Part shown: piece after piece, positions 43,560-53,905 of the stretch
Layout: every line of letters starts with the position of its first letter
Position numbering within the stretch: position 1 is the stretch's first letter
Assembly (NCBI GenBank): GCA_963575745.1
Contig: CAUYUJ010009802.1
Span: forward strand, 218,967-282,966
Length of the DNA: 64,000 nt
Direction: 5' to 3'
Origin: Prorocentrum cordatum
Lineage: Eukaryota > Sar > Dinophyceae > Prorocentrales > Prorocentraceae
Program-made: the position numbers and the translations under genes
The notes under the pieces: model-generated
Told to the model about the DNA's origin: nothing
The model's database searches: none
The model's input: only the letters and a program-made list of their open reading frames with translations

Positions 43560-44095
43560 TTTCTGGGCGTAGGCAGTGAGACGAGTTACTGTGTGCAGGC
43601 TCCTTCCTCTTCGGGGAGCGGTTTACCCTGCCCCCTCTCCGTGGGTCTGGAACCCTCCCTCCGCGACGCGTTGCATCCAAGATCACTCCACGATGGTCCC
43701 AGATAGCCCAAGATGGCCTCCGAGATCGCACAAGATAACCCCAAACGGCCCAGGATAGCTTGCAATCTGCCTCCAAGGGACTTCAAGATCGCCCCAAGAT
43801 GGCTCCAGGTGGCCACAGAGCCTCCCAAGGATTCCCAGGAGAGGCCGTCATCCTTCCCAACATCTGCGGATAAAGCAATGCTGTCCTGCTTTGACCCCAA
43901 GATCGTTCAACAGCGCCCCAAGCGGTGATGTGTCGGGCTCTGACGGGGGGGCTGCCATTGCTTACGCCCCCTCTTCGATCGATGCCCTCAAGATGGCCCC
44001 AAGAAGGGCCTCAAAGGGGTCCCAAGAGGCCCCAATAGTCCCACTGGCATCCAACATGGCCAAAAGAGAGCTCCAGTGGCCCAAGTAAGTTGCCA
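43560..44095 (+). repeat. Dispersed repeat head plus GGCCCCAAGAGG-type repeat, copy 4
   Basis: 43560-43680 resembles 5460-5590. 43690-44095 has 'gatggcctccgagatcgc' and 'ccaagatggcccc' units. Confidence 0.65.
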
Positions 44096-45060
44096 AGAGG
44101 CTCCTATGTCGAAAACTCCGCGAAGGCATGTATGTATGGTTGACATCCTGGGCCTGGTTAGGATGATCCCCATCTGCTGCCCCCTCTTTTTGCCCCGGTG
44201 CATGCTGCCACACTTCCATTATCCGTCCAACTCGCCTGGTTATCGGTCTGGGTGGGCTGATGGAGATATTTTTGTGTCGCGGCCGCCAGCGAAAGCGCAG
44301 GAGGCGTCAGAAAAAGGTCGACCGGGCTACGCGCGAGCCTAATTATACAGCGACCGAGCGCGGGATCAGAACCTACCGCCGAGGGGGCAGCTGGCTGAAG
44401 CTGAGCTGGCTGAGCTGACTGCAAGCGGCCAGGGCTGCATGCTGCACACATGCAAGACCCAGACGGAACATCAGGGCGAATTAAACCTGCACGCCAGGAG
44501 ACGTCGTGGCCTGGGCTGCAGGATACCGACCAAGCGTCCGACCAGCGAGGCTGCACCGCCTGACGGTCAAAAACCCAGGCCCGACAGCACGCAGACAGGA
44601 GAACAGAGTCGGAGGGGTGCAAGCACTCTCGGATCCGTTGTGGGTACCATGGGAGCAGATCACCAGGGACGCTACAGGACCTTGTCGCCACCGGGCGCCA
44701 GGGGTCAGGGCCACAGCCGTGGCGAAGTGCGGGACCACGAAAAGTCCAGCGACAATGGGCCAATGGGGGGTGCGCAGATCCGTACAAGAAGGCTGAACCA
44801 CTCCTGAGTGAACCGGCGGACTTAACCCCAAAGGGCCAGCTTCAGACACGGGCTGATGGAGATACTTTTTTGGTCAGCGGCTCCGAGGCAACGGACAGGG
44901 AGCGGAAGCGGCGTCCGGGTCACGGTACGGGGCGAATTTGCAAGACAATTTGTCGCCAGAGTCGGCGGACAAAGCTCGCACCTGCAAGACAAACTCGCAG
45001 TTGCACGTGCACAGAACAATATGAACTAAATTCTCAGGGCTGTACAGGCGTTGCAGGCTG
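44096..45060 (+). repeat. Spacer with two GCTGATGGAGATA-T(n) repeats
   Basis: Headers at 44256 and 44852 are each followed by T5-T6 and a GC-rich block ('gtcgcggccgcc', 'ggtcagcggctcc'). A short 'gctgaagctgagctggctgagctg' repeat lies at about 44393-44420. No gene was recognised. Confidence 0.5.
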
Positions 45061-45955
45061 AACCACTCAGCGCCCAGTCCTCAGTACTCCGCCTCCCAGC
45101 GCCGAGGGGAGCCACGCGGCTGTGCCCAAGGCGCAACTGCGATGCCGATCCCTGAAGCGAAGAGATCCGCTGGCGTGGTGAGCACCGCCGTCGGGTGGTG
45201 ATGACGTCTGCGCTGCCTGCCAGGGGGGTCCTGCTGCAGTGGAGGCAAGTGGGAGGCCGGTGGAGTGAGTCGCCTGTGGGGCGCCAGACTCCGAACGCCC
45301 ACGGCGACGTCTGCAAGCCAGGGAGCAGCTGTCGCGGAACTTGGTGAAGCGCACTGGCCGGAAGCTGGTGGATGAGCCCGGGGCGCTGTACGGCTGGACC
45401 ACTCCGTGGCGACCCAACGCCCGAGAGACCACCCCGCAGTGCATGAAGGAAACAAGCGACTGTGGGCCACGCAGCGCGCGCCGGCACGGCGCCAGGCCTC
45501 AGAGAGGGGGGGGGGCCGCAGGCGTGGGACGCACCGCCAGCGGGGGGGGATATGGGGGGGGCGGCACTGGTGATAGCGCTGCCTTCTGCGGTGTCATAGG
45601 GCGAAGCGCCCGGGGGAGCAGCGCTGTGGAGGACACGGGGGCCAGGAGGCAAGTCTGGCCCAATCCGCCGCTTGGCACTGCCCCCCGGACCCGTGACCCT
45701 ACACACACCACGAGGTCCTCCAGGGCCGAAGCAAACTCCGCTGAGAATGGGAGCCAGACCACGAGTAGCGCGGAACACGGGCGGCCCTGGGAGGAGGGGC
45801 AGCCACCCCGACGTCTGATAGCACGTCTGGCAGGCCCCGAGGCCGAGGGCGGGGGGGCACCCGCCAGGCCCGAGAGGGGAGAGGCGAGGGGAAGCACCGC
45901 CTCACCCCTTGGCCAAGCCCCGAATCCGAGGGCCAGGGGCCATGGTCATTGGGTC
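45061..45955. other. GC-rich spacer, nothing recognised
   Basis: Long open frames in several phases (for example minus strand 45778-45026) have skewed Gly/Pro/Arg/Ser composition and no domain. They are probably a product of GC content. Confidence 0.35.
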
Positions 45956-48360
45956 ATTTTCGGGGGTCGCAGCTAATCGCCGCTACGATCTCTCTTTAAT
46001 CTCCTCGGGCGCCGCTGAGATCCTGGGAGTCGCAGCTACTCGCCTCGAGCACCTGCGAGCAATCGCCGCTGAGGTTTCTGTTGAATGTGTGCGAACGGGT
46101 GATGGCCCACCGAGGCCGCAGTCCACTGCGAACGGGTGACGGCCCACCAGGGCCGCAGTCGACGCGGAATGTGGGCCAGCAGCGAGATGCGCCTCCGGGG
46201 GTGGGTCCTGGGGAGTCGCAGCTACTCGCCGCTGGAGCTGAAGCTGCCAAAACTGAGGCCTGGACCGACAGGCCGGCAGGCTGGCGCGCAGGGGGGGGTG
46301 CTTCTGCCGACGCCCCCCTCTGTCACCGAAAAATCGCCGCTATGATCTCTATTTGATGGTTGGTGTATCCGGACGCGGTCCCTTTCATTGACTCGGGGGT
46401 CGCAGCTAACCGCCGCACATCACAATTGATGGTAGGTGTGTCCCCTGATCCCAGCGCTGCCACTGACGACGCGGGCTCCAACTTAGCATCCCACATCCCG
46501 GCAATGCGCCGGAGCATGTGGATCTCTATTGATTGGACGGTGCCTCCGCCTCCGCAGAACTGACAGCACTGGGATGCACGAGCACCTGAACCCCAGAGGG
46601 CGGACCCGAGACCGAACGGCAGACGCCCCAGGGAGGACAGCGCCGGGATGCAAGAGCCCCAGGAGTACCCACCGGACACACACACACACACACACACACT
46701 CAGATCCCACTGCAGTCATAGATCACGTTGGCCACCTGCCGCCTTGCTGGGCGGGAAGGAGCTGCTGCCAGTGCCCACCCTTCACGCGCCTGCTCTCAGC
46801 GCTGCAACCGATGACAGTGGTCGCCGTGAAGACGAAGCGCGCACGGGGGGTGGCGAGGGATGGCCCTTGGCTGCCAGAGCTGGGGCGCGAGAGTGCCTTG
46901 GGCCCCCGTGGGAGGCCCCGGGCCAGTGGTTCAGGCAGGCCCCCGCGTGCGTCCAGGGTCGCTGTGTCCGGTTGCGGCCCCTTTCATTGACTCGGGGGTC
47001 GCAGCTAACCGCCGCACGTCAATTTGATGGTAGGTGTGTCCCCTGATCCCAGCGCTGCCGCGGACGACGCGGGCTCCAACTTAGCTCCCCACATCCCGGC
47101 AATGCGCCGGAGCATGTAGATCTCTAATGATTGGATGGTGCCTCCGCCTCCGCTGAACCGACAGCACCGGGATGCAAGAGTACCTGGGCCCCAGATGGCG
47201 GACCCGAGCCCGAACGGCTGACACCCCAGGGAGGACAGCGCCGGGATGCAAGAGCCCCAGGAGCACCCGCGGGACACACACTCAGATCCCACTGATGTCA
47301 CAGATCACGTTGGCCACCTGCCGCCTTGCTGGGCGGGAAGGAGCTGCTGCCAGTGTCCACCCTTCACGCGCCTGCTCTCAACGCTGCAACTGATGACAGT
47401 GGGCCCCTTGAGGACGAAGCGTGCACGGGGGGGGGGCGAAGGGTGGCCCTTGGCTGCCAGGACTGGGATGCGAGAGTGCCTTGGGCCCCCGTGGGAGGCC
47501 CTGGGCCAGTGGTTCAGGCAGGCCCCCGCGTGCGTCCAGGGTCGCTGTGTCCGGCTGCGGTCCCTTTCATTGACTCGGGGGTCGCAGCTAACCGCCGCGC
47601 GTCAATTTGATGGTGGGTGTGTCCCCTGATCCCAGCGCTGCCACTGACGACGCGGGCTCCAACTTAGCTTCCCACATCCTGGCAATGCGCCAGAGCATGT
47701 GGATCTCTATCGATTGGATGGTGCCTCCGCCTCCGCAGAACCGACAGCACTGGGATGCAAGAGCACCAGAGCCCCAGAGGGCGGACCCGAGACCGAACGG
47801 CTGACACCCCAGGGAGGACAGCGCCGGGGTGCAAGAGCCCCAGGAGCACCCGCGGGACACACACTCAGGCCCCACTGCAGTCACAGATCACGTTGGGCCC
47901 CAGTGCCACCTGCCGCCTTGCTGGGTGGGAAGGAGCTGCTGCCACTGCCCACCCTTCACGCACCTGCTCTCAGCGCTGCAACTGATGACAGTGGGCGCCG
48001 CGAGGACGAAGCGTGCACGGGGGGGCGGCGATGGGCGGCCCTTCGCTGCCAGAACTGAAATGCAAGAGTGCCTTGGGCCCCCGTGGGAGGCCCTGGGCCC
48101 GTGGATCCGGCGGGCCCCCGCGCGCGTCCAGGGCCGCGGGGTGGCCCCCCGGGGTCGCAGCAGACCGTCGCTGATGTTTGTGCTCCAATCCTCGGGGGTC
48201 GCAGCTAATCGCCGCTGTGATCTCTATTTGACGGTCGGAATCCCCTACTATGGTCCTCCAGGGTCGCAGCAAGCCGCGGCCGATGTGAAACTGCAGTGTG
48301 ACCAGACAGCGGGGGGGCGGGCATCGGGGGTCGCAGCTAATCGCCGCATGGGTCAGAAGA
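45956..48360 (+). repeat. ~590-bp tandem repeat with a recurring GGGGTCGCAGCTAA module
   Basis: 'tgtcccctgatcccagcgctgcc' occurs near 46439, 47037 and 47620, giving 598 and 583-bp spacing. The third unit runs to about 48150. The module 'gggggtcgcagctaa(c/t)cgccgc' or a variant occurs near 45965, 46027, 46209, 46394, 46993, 47577, 48150, 48194, 48257 and 48327. A (ca)n at 46677-46700 is present only in the first unit. No gene is supported. Confidence 0.9.
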
Positions 48361-48545
48361 TGGAGGAGCAGTGGAGGTGCCACTTTCCGCCTCCGCCACA
48401 CGCGCTGCGACGCCTGCCTGGCCCACAAGGAAAGAGGCAGGGGGAAGCCGCCCCTCCCCTCGGTAGGCACCCCACCCGTGGGAAAGGTGGCGCACCCGTC
48501 GAGCGGGAACAGTGCTTGCTGCCATTGTCAGCCCTTCACGCACGC

Positions 48546-49571
48546 TCAGATCCCTCTGCTGTGAAAAACCACGTCGGTCCCCAATGCCGCAGGCCGCGTT
48601 TTGCTGGGCAGCGACGGGCCTGCTGCCAGTGACCACCCTCCTCGCATCTGATCCCCGCGCGTGCGATGCCGCGAAGTGGGGCAGCAGCGGCTGCTGTGGG
48701 GAGACGGCCCGCCACTGTTTTTTGCCCTTCCTGGGTGCCTGGGTGTTCGGGTGGCCCTTGCCGCGCGGTGATCCCTGCTCGCTCCGCCGCTCCGAACCGG
48801 GCGCCGATGCCGCAGCCGAGTCCAGTCGACGTCGAGGCCCAGCGCGTCGCTGACGACCCGTACGTCGCACTTGTGGCCGCGGAAGGATTCCAGGAAGAGG
48901 TGGCAGGTTTGCGGGTCGTGCCGAAGCGGGTCGAGCGCGCCTTTGCTGCCGGGCACGGTCTGCCGCTTGGCGAAAGCGTGCCAGGTGCCTGTGAACATTG
49001 TTCCCAGGGTGACTTGGAGCCGCCTCATCGCCTCGCCGGGTGTCACCCCAGGAAGGTCCCACTGGATGTTGTCGATTTTTGTTTTGTGCAGCTGCTGTCC
49101 CGTGTCGGGGTCCGAGGGCTCTGGCCATTGGCGCGGGTCAGGCCATAGGTGCTGCCGTGTATCCTGGCCGCGAGTCTCCGGCGTACCGGCCTCGCTGTCC
49201 TGGCCGGAGGGCTCGCGATCTGCTCGCGACAGTTCCGGCTGCACGCCTGGCGGGGCTCTGCGGGGAGAAGCGGGCCGCGCAATTGGCCGCCAAGCGGGGG
49301 TCGGATCGCATCCGGCAGCCAGGGCGGACGCTGCCCTGCGGCGTGCGGGGAGAAGCCCCTTTCGCTGGCGTTCGCGTTCGGGCCTGTGCCCGCTGTCGCT
49401 CCCGGGTGCGCCCCCTTCGGTCAACGCAAGGCTCTCGCCGGTCTCGGGGGCGCCGCTGGTTGTGCCAGGCGCGCGCACGCACGGCGACGCCGTTTCCGTT
49501 GCCAGAGCACAAGATTCTTTGTCAGTCGCGCCCTGGACGTCTGGAGGGAGCGCCCGGGGTTCGCCGCCCAT
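48546..49571 (-). CDS. Hypothetical reading frame, overlapping the Q-rich frame by one base
   Basis: 341 codons, from an ATG whose A is the last base of the upstream TAA (TAATG). The N-terminal half is disordered and rich in Arg/Pro/Ser/Gly. A central segment at about 49095-48815 has normal protein composition ('IQWDLPGVTPGEAMRRLQVT', 'CDVRVVSDALGLDVDWTRL'), which favours real coding there. The last part is again biased. No family was recognised. It may be a second ORF of a retroelement, or an exon of the upstream gene. Confidence 0.35.
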   Translation of the reverse strand: MGGEPRALPPDVQGATDKESCALATETASPCVRAPGTTSGAPETGESLALTEGGAPGSDSGHRPERERQRKGLLPARRRAASALAAGCDPTPAWRPIARPASPRRAPPGVQPELSRADREPSGQDSEAGTPETRGQDTRQHLWPDPRQWPEPSDPDTGQQLHKTKIDNIQWDLPGVTPGEAMRRLQVTLGTMFTGTWHAFAKRQTVPGSKGALDPLRHDPQTCHLFLESFRGHKCDVRVVSDALGLDVDWTRLRHRRPVRSGGASRDHRAARATRTPRHPGRAKNSGGPSPHSSRCCPTSRHRTRGDQMRGGWSLAAGPSLPSKTRPAALGTDVVFHSRGI

Positions 49572-50285
49572 TAGAATGGGTTCACTGGCAAGGGAAGGAG
49601 GGCGAATAGGCGCGAAGGGGTTTCTCCCGACGAGCCAGTGGATGGCTTCGCTGTCCTGCGTCTGGACGGTTGGTCCGTGGTCCCCCTGCTGGGTCTGCGG
49701 CGCCCCCAGAGGACTGCTGACGGTCTGATTGTTTCGAGGGGGGGGGGGGGTGGCGCGGTGTGGCAGGCGAGCCCCTGCTGTTCCGGGATCTCGCTTAGCT
49801 GACTGTCGCGGCTGCTGTCGGCACTTTCGGGGGCCAACCCCTGCCCGCCCGGTTCTAATCCAGAGACACGGATGAAGGCGCGTGCCTCTTCCGCACCTTC
49901 AGAGGCTTCCGCCGCTTCGGGCCCCCGATACTTCGCGGCCTCCGCAGCCTCCGCCGACTCCGCCGCGGCCTCCCTCGCCTTTTCTCTGCCCTGCTGCTGC
50001 TGCTGAGGGAGCAAGGGTACCTCTGAGTCTTCTCGTGGGTTCTGCTGGCTCCCAGAGGTGCCCAGGAGGCTGTCAGGGAGCAGGGGTGCCTCCCTCTGGT
50101 CGTCAGAGAGGGTTCTTTGAGGTCTCGCGGGTCTCTCGTCCCTGGGGTGGGTCTGCTGCTGTTGGGGCTGCTGTTGCTGCTGCTGCTGCAGCACCTGTTG
50201 CTGGTGGTGCGGCTGTGGTTGTGGGTGCTGCGGCGGTTGCTGTGGCTGCTGAGGGGGGTGTTGTTGCTGCTGCAGCTGCGGGGCG

Positions 50286-50367
<82 letters not shown>

Positions 50368-50427
50368 AGCTGCTGCTGCTGTACACGCTTTGGGGGGTCT
50401 GCGGCTGCTGCTGCCGCGGCTGCTGCA

Positions 50428-50464
<37 letters not shown>

Positions 50465-50477
50465 CTGCTGCTGCTGG

Positions 50478-50510
<33 letters not shown>

Positions 50511-51288
50511 AGCTGCTGCTGCCGCTGCTGCTGCCGCTGCCGCAGGGGGCCGCCGAGGGCGCTGCCGCGGGGGGCCGCCGAGGGCGGCCGCGGCGGCCGC
50601 CGCCGCCGCCGCGCCAGCGGCCGCGGCGGCCGCGGCGGCGCCAGCCGCGGCGGGCCCGTGCGCGGCCGCGCGGGCCACGGCGGCGGCGGCACCTGGCGCG
50701 CAGCCCGCGGCCGCAGCGGCAGCGGCGGCCTCCGCCACGGCGGCGGCGGCGGCGGCGGCCGCGGCGGCGCCCGCGGCGCCTGCGGCCGCAGGGGCGGCGG
50801 CGGCGGGGCAGGTCCCCGGGCCCTCCGCCGCCGCCGCCACCGGCGAGGAGGCAGGAGCGGCGCCGGCGGGGCCAGCGGCCAGGGCGGCCGCAGAGGCCGC
50901 CTTGGCCGCGGCCGCGGAAGCGGCCGCGGCGGCGGCGCGCGCGCCCGCGGCGCGGCGGCGGCCGCGGCGGCGGCGCCGTCGCCAGCGGCCGCGGTCGCGG
51001 CGGCGCAAGCGGCAGCGCCCAGGGCCGCGCCGCAGGCGGCCGCGGCAGCGGCGGTCGGGCGTGAGGTCGCGGCGGCGCCCAGGGCCGCGCCACCGGCGGC
51101 GGCGGCGGCGGCGGCGGCTAGCCCGGGGGGCGGGCGGCGCGAGCGAGCGCTAGCCAGGCCAGCGCGAGCGGCCGCAGGGCCGGCGGCCCACTGAGCGGGC
51201 GGTCGGCTAGGGAGGGGCGCCGGTGCGGCGCGGGCGGCGGCGGCGGCGCGGCGCAGCCGGCGCCGCCGAGCAGAAAGCGGCTCCATCC
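49571..51288 (-). CDS. Low-complexity Ala/Pro/Arg, poly-Gln and poly-Ser protein, unknown function
   Basis: The frame is open from a TTG at 51367, but the first ATG is at 51288, about 70 nt after the spliced-leader relict. From the ATG there are 571 codons plus TAA. Order: Ala/Arg/Pro-rich (51288-50570), poly-Gln with His (about 50560-50410), SVYSSSSYSSSS poly-Ser (about 50390-50290), Gln/Pro/His-rich (about 50290-50145), then an acidic, less biased tail with 'RTLSDDQREAPLLPDSLLG' and 'EVPLLPQQ'. Length polymorphism of the CTG tracts is likely. Support for coding comes from the 5' leader relict and the ordinary composition of the tail. It may be largely disordered. Confidence 0.4.
50278..50535. 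repeat. (CTG)n tracts encoding poly-Gln/poly-Ser/poly-Ala by phase
   Basis: Near-pure ctg runs at 50290-50362 and 50432-50520. They are triplet tracts of the class that expands and contracts by slippage. Confidence 0.95.
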
Positions 51289-51326
51289 GGCCGGCCCCGG
51301 AGGCAGCGGACCCAGGTCGCGCCGAC

Positions 51327-51380
51327 CAACCTCGAGCCGACACGGCTTGAGCCAAGGCTTGAGCCAAGGTGGGCTACGGA
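51327..51380 (-). other. Degenerate tandem spliced-leader relicts
   Basis: On the minus strand, 51380-51358 matches the DinoSL with two substitutions and one inserted base (TCCGTAGCC...CTTGGCTCAAG). The next 12 bases repeat its 3' end (CCTTGGCTCAAG), and a third, weaker copy (CCGTGTCGGCTCGAG) follows. Tandem truncated leaders are expected when a retroposed, spliced-leader-bearing gene is trans-spliced and recycled again. Confidence 0.65.
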
Positions 51381-52285
51381 CGCTGATGGAGATACGCGAC
51401 GCGTCAAGAATTCCAACATAACGACTGAACGCGGCGCTGTGTTGTTCATCGTCGTCCGCGCACATTGTTGTATGTAGCTATGGCAAATGTGCAGCCTGGG
51501 AAGTGGGTGCATTGCATGGTTGATATGTGAACCAGGTGTAATCGATTGCTAGTCGTTAGCACATGTTTGAATGCAGTTGCCGATGACGTATTACCAGGAA
51601 CTGGTCTTAAGCCATTTGACTCCCATCCGAAGCAAACTGAACAATTGGCCCCAGTCCACGGGCGCCTGATCAATGCATAATTGATTGTCAAACGACTGAC
51701 GCGCATTGACTTCTGTAAACATCGCTGTACATAGTGCGCGCGTGTTTGCTGTGCACAACTCACGTGATTTCCAAAGTTGTTACCGGGGTGGTCTAGGGCA
51801 GGATCCACTGTAACTTCGTAGCGTCCCGAGAATCCTGGGTATGGCGAAACGCACTTTATCCGACTTTATTGGGGAGCCTGTCTGGACAACGCAATCCTCC
51901 CGTCAAACCTGACCCTTGAAATTCCCTCTGCAGAATGGACCCCTTACCCGGAGAATGAAGAGGCCCCCCATCAAACGAATCGCCTCCAGGTGGCCTCCAG
52001 AAACTTTCAAGGACCAGCCACGCATACCAAACTATATCCTCGAAGGAGGGGGCGGGGAAGGAGGAGTTCCCAGCGGTCTCCAGATGTCTCTTGTCGTCCC
52101 CAGAAGCAAAACCAACAAAAACGCCACTGCATCCTCGAATAAGAGGGGGAGGTAGGTAGGGAAGAGACCAGGCTTCGGACGGCAAGGCCAAGCGTCACCA
52201 CTCGCTAATGAAAAACCTGCTGGTAGTCCACCAGGAGGGACATCGTTAGCGCCGCCTTGGCAGAGAGGGCGAGAAGGAGAGAAGA
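51381..52285. other. Spacer, with a shortened GCTGATGGAGATAC copy at 51382
   Basis: No gene is supported. The first 35 bp match 7020-7055. Confidence 0.45.
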
Positions 52286-52289
52286 CGGA

Positions 52290-53080
52290 GGAGGAGGAGG
52301 AGGAGGAGGAGGAGGCAGACCAATGGAAACCAAATAGTCACAACAAATGTCGGAATAAATCCTCCCCCCAAGCTCCCTCTTCACAGGCCCCTATAACGGT
52401 TCCCTTCCACTGAGGGAACTGCCTCGTTGGAAGACAATCGTTTGAAGACCCTGAAGCATGCAAAAAAATGTTCTCCGAATCACAACGCCACTGATCAACC
52501 TGACTGTTGCGTCTTGACGATCTTGAACCATGCCAGAACACCATTCCTGCGAGTTCAACACCGCGAACCAATGTAACTGTTGCACCCTGGTAACCCTGAC
52601 CCCTCCAACAGACCATTTCTGGTACGCTGACCATGGGAATCCGTGAAACGCATGCAACTGTCAAATGCGAATGCGCGCGGCGCTAGAGCGAGAACCACAT
52701 TCGGAAAAGAAACCGCCCTCAATCCGTGAAACTTTTCATCTGTTGAAACGAATGTGCGCGGCGCTAAGGCGAGAACCAGTTTGAAAAGGAACCACCCTCA
52801 ACCCGTGAAACCCTTTGCAACGTTTTAAAACGAATGTGCGTGGCGCTGAAGCGAGAATCACATTTTGAACACGAGCCGCCCTCAACCCGTGAAGCTTTTA
52901 CACTTGTTGAAAACGGATGTGCGCGGCGCCAGGTCGAGAGCCACATTTTGGAAACGACCCGCCCTCCATCTGTGAAGCCGTTGTAACTGTTAATTAACAC
53001 TTCAGAGTCATACGTGGTGGGGAAGTCTCAGGCGAAACGTTCGCCTTGCCCTAAAAACTGACCTCGGGTGCGTGCGACAG
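52290..53080 (-). repeat. Composite repeat, inverted copy of 39006-39960
   Basis: In reverse complement the order is the same: 'aggtcagtttttagggc', 'gtttcgcctgagacttcc', about four ~80-bp satellite units (module starts near 52674, 52752, 52836 and 52919), then the unique part with 'cttccaacgaggcagttccc'. It has fewer satellite units than the plus copy and is also bordered by GAG-rich DNA on both sides. Confidence 0.85.
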
Positions 53081-53099
53081 AGAGAAGTTACGTATATGG

Positions 53100-53355
53100 A
53101 AACGAATGGAGGACTGGAGTAGGAGCAGGAGGAGGAGAAGAGGAGGAGATGGAGGAGGAGATGGATGATGAGGAGGAGGAGGAGGAGGACGAAACGGAGG
53201 AGCAGGAAGGGGAGGACGAGGACGATGAGGAGGAGGAGGAGGAGGAGGAGGAGGAGGAGGAGGAGGAGGAGGAGGAGGAGGAGGGGAAGGAGGGGGAGGA
53301 GGGGGAGGAGGAGGAGGAGGAGGAGGAGGAGGAGGAGGAGGAGGAGGAGGAGGAG
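53100..53355. repeat. (GGA)n microsatellite, left flank of YR element 1
   Basis: Nearly pure gag/gga repeats end exactly where repeat B2 of the element begins. Poly-Glu and poly-Leu frames are products of the repeat. Confidence 0.95.
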
Positions 53356-53472
53356 GCTCCCCACCCGATCTATTTTCCTGTCCAGGGCTGAAGCGTTTCT
53401 TGATGACGGCGCAGGCTGAGGCCGCCCGTCGGCTTCATCATCTGAGCCATTTACGCCGGCGAGTCTCCACCA
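53356..53472 (-). repeat. Split direct repeat B2 of YR element 1
   Basis: 117 bp from 'gctccccacccgat' to 'gagtctccacca', repeated at 53610-53726 with about three differences. Its outer edge is the element's 3' terminus. Confidence 0.88.
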
Positions 53473-53527
53473 ATTGATGTACACGCAGGCTAGGAAAAGG
53501 AAGGGCGGTGGAGGGGACAGAGGACGG

Positions 53528-53605
53528 AAGCTTGAGCAAGAGCGATGGCAACGGCATCGCGTCGGCCAGACGAGCGAGCAGGAGCAATCACGTTTAGAAA
53601 ACAAA
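53528..53605 (-). repeat. Split direct repeat A2 of YR element 1
   Basis: 78 bp, identical to 60050-60127, from 'aagcttgagcaagagcgatg' to 'tttagaaaacaaa'. Confidence 0.9.
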
Positions 53606-53609
53606 ACAT

Positions 53610-53726
53610 GCTCCCCACCCGATCAATTTTCCTGTCCAGGGCTGAAGCGTTTCTTGATGACGGCGCAGGCTGAGGCCGCCCGCCGGCTTCATCATCTGAG
53701 ACATTTACGCCGGCGAGTCTCCACCA
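53610..53726 (-). repeat. Split direct repeat B1 of YR element 1
   Basis: Next to A2, separated by four bases. Same sequence as 53356-53472 except for about three bases. Confidence 0.88.
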
Positions 53727-53905
53727 TTTCCCAGACTGGATGCCTGGCAGCCGGAACAGACCTGTAGAATTCAATCAAAAAACACTTGCAGACAATTGCG
53801 AGGCAACACTTAGCTGATCAGCTGCACGCATCTGGCGTGCTCGATACTGGCTGCACTTGAGAGCAGCCAACGGGCAATGGCACGAGAGACTGACTTAGAG
53901 TAGGG

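Noticed and set aside
45026-45976. Long Gly/Pro/Arg-rich frames on both strands (up to 250 codons)
   Set aside because: High GC content removes stops in several phases; no domain, leader relict or balanced composition.
49855-51153. Overlapping Arg-rich, Ala-rich and Cys-rich frames of 215-423 codons across the CTG tracts
   Set aside because: Triplet repeats leave all phases open. Only the phase with leader relict, ATG and a non-repetitive acidic tail was kept.
44852-51395. A 14-bp match (44852-44865 and 51382-51395) with adjacent T6, as target-site duplication of a second 6.5-kb retrogene ending at the 51.36-kb leader relict
   Set aside because: The same 14-mer family occurs at seven places in the window, with the T-run at several of them, so the match is more likely a dispersed repeat.
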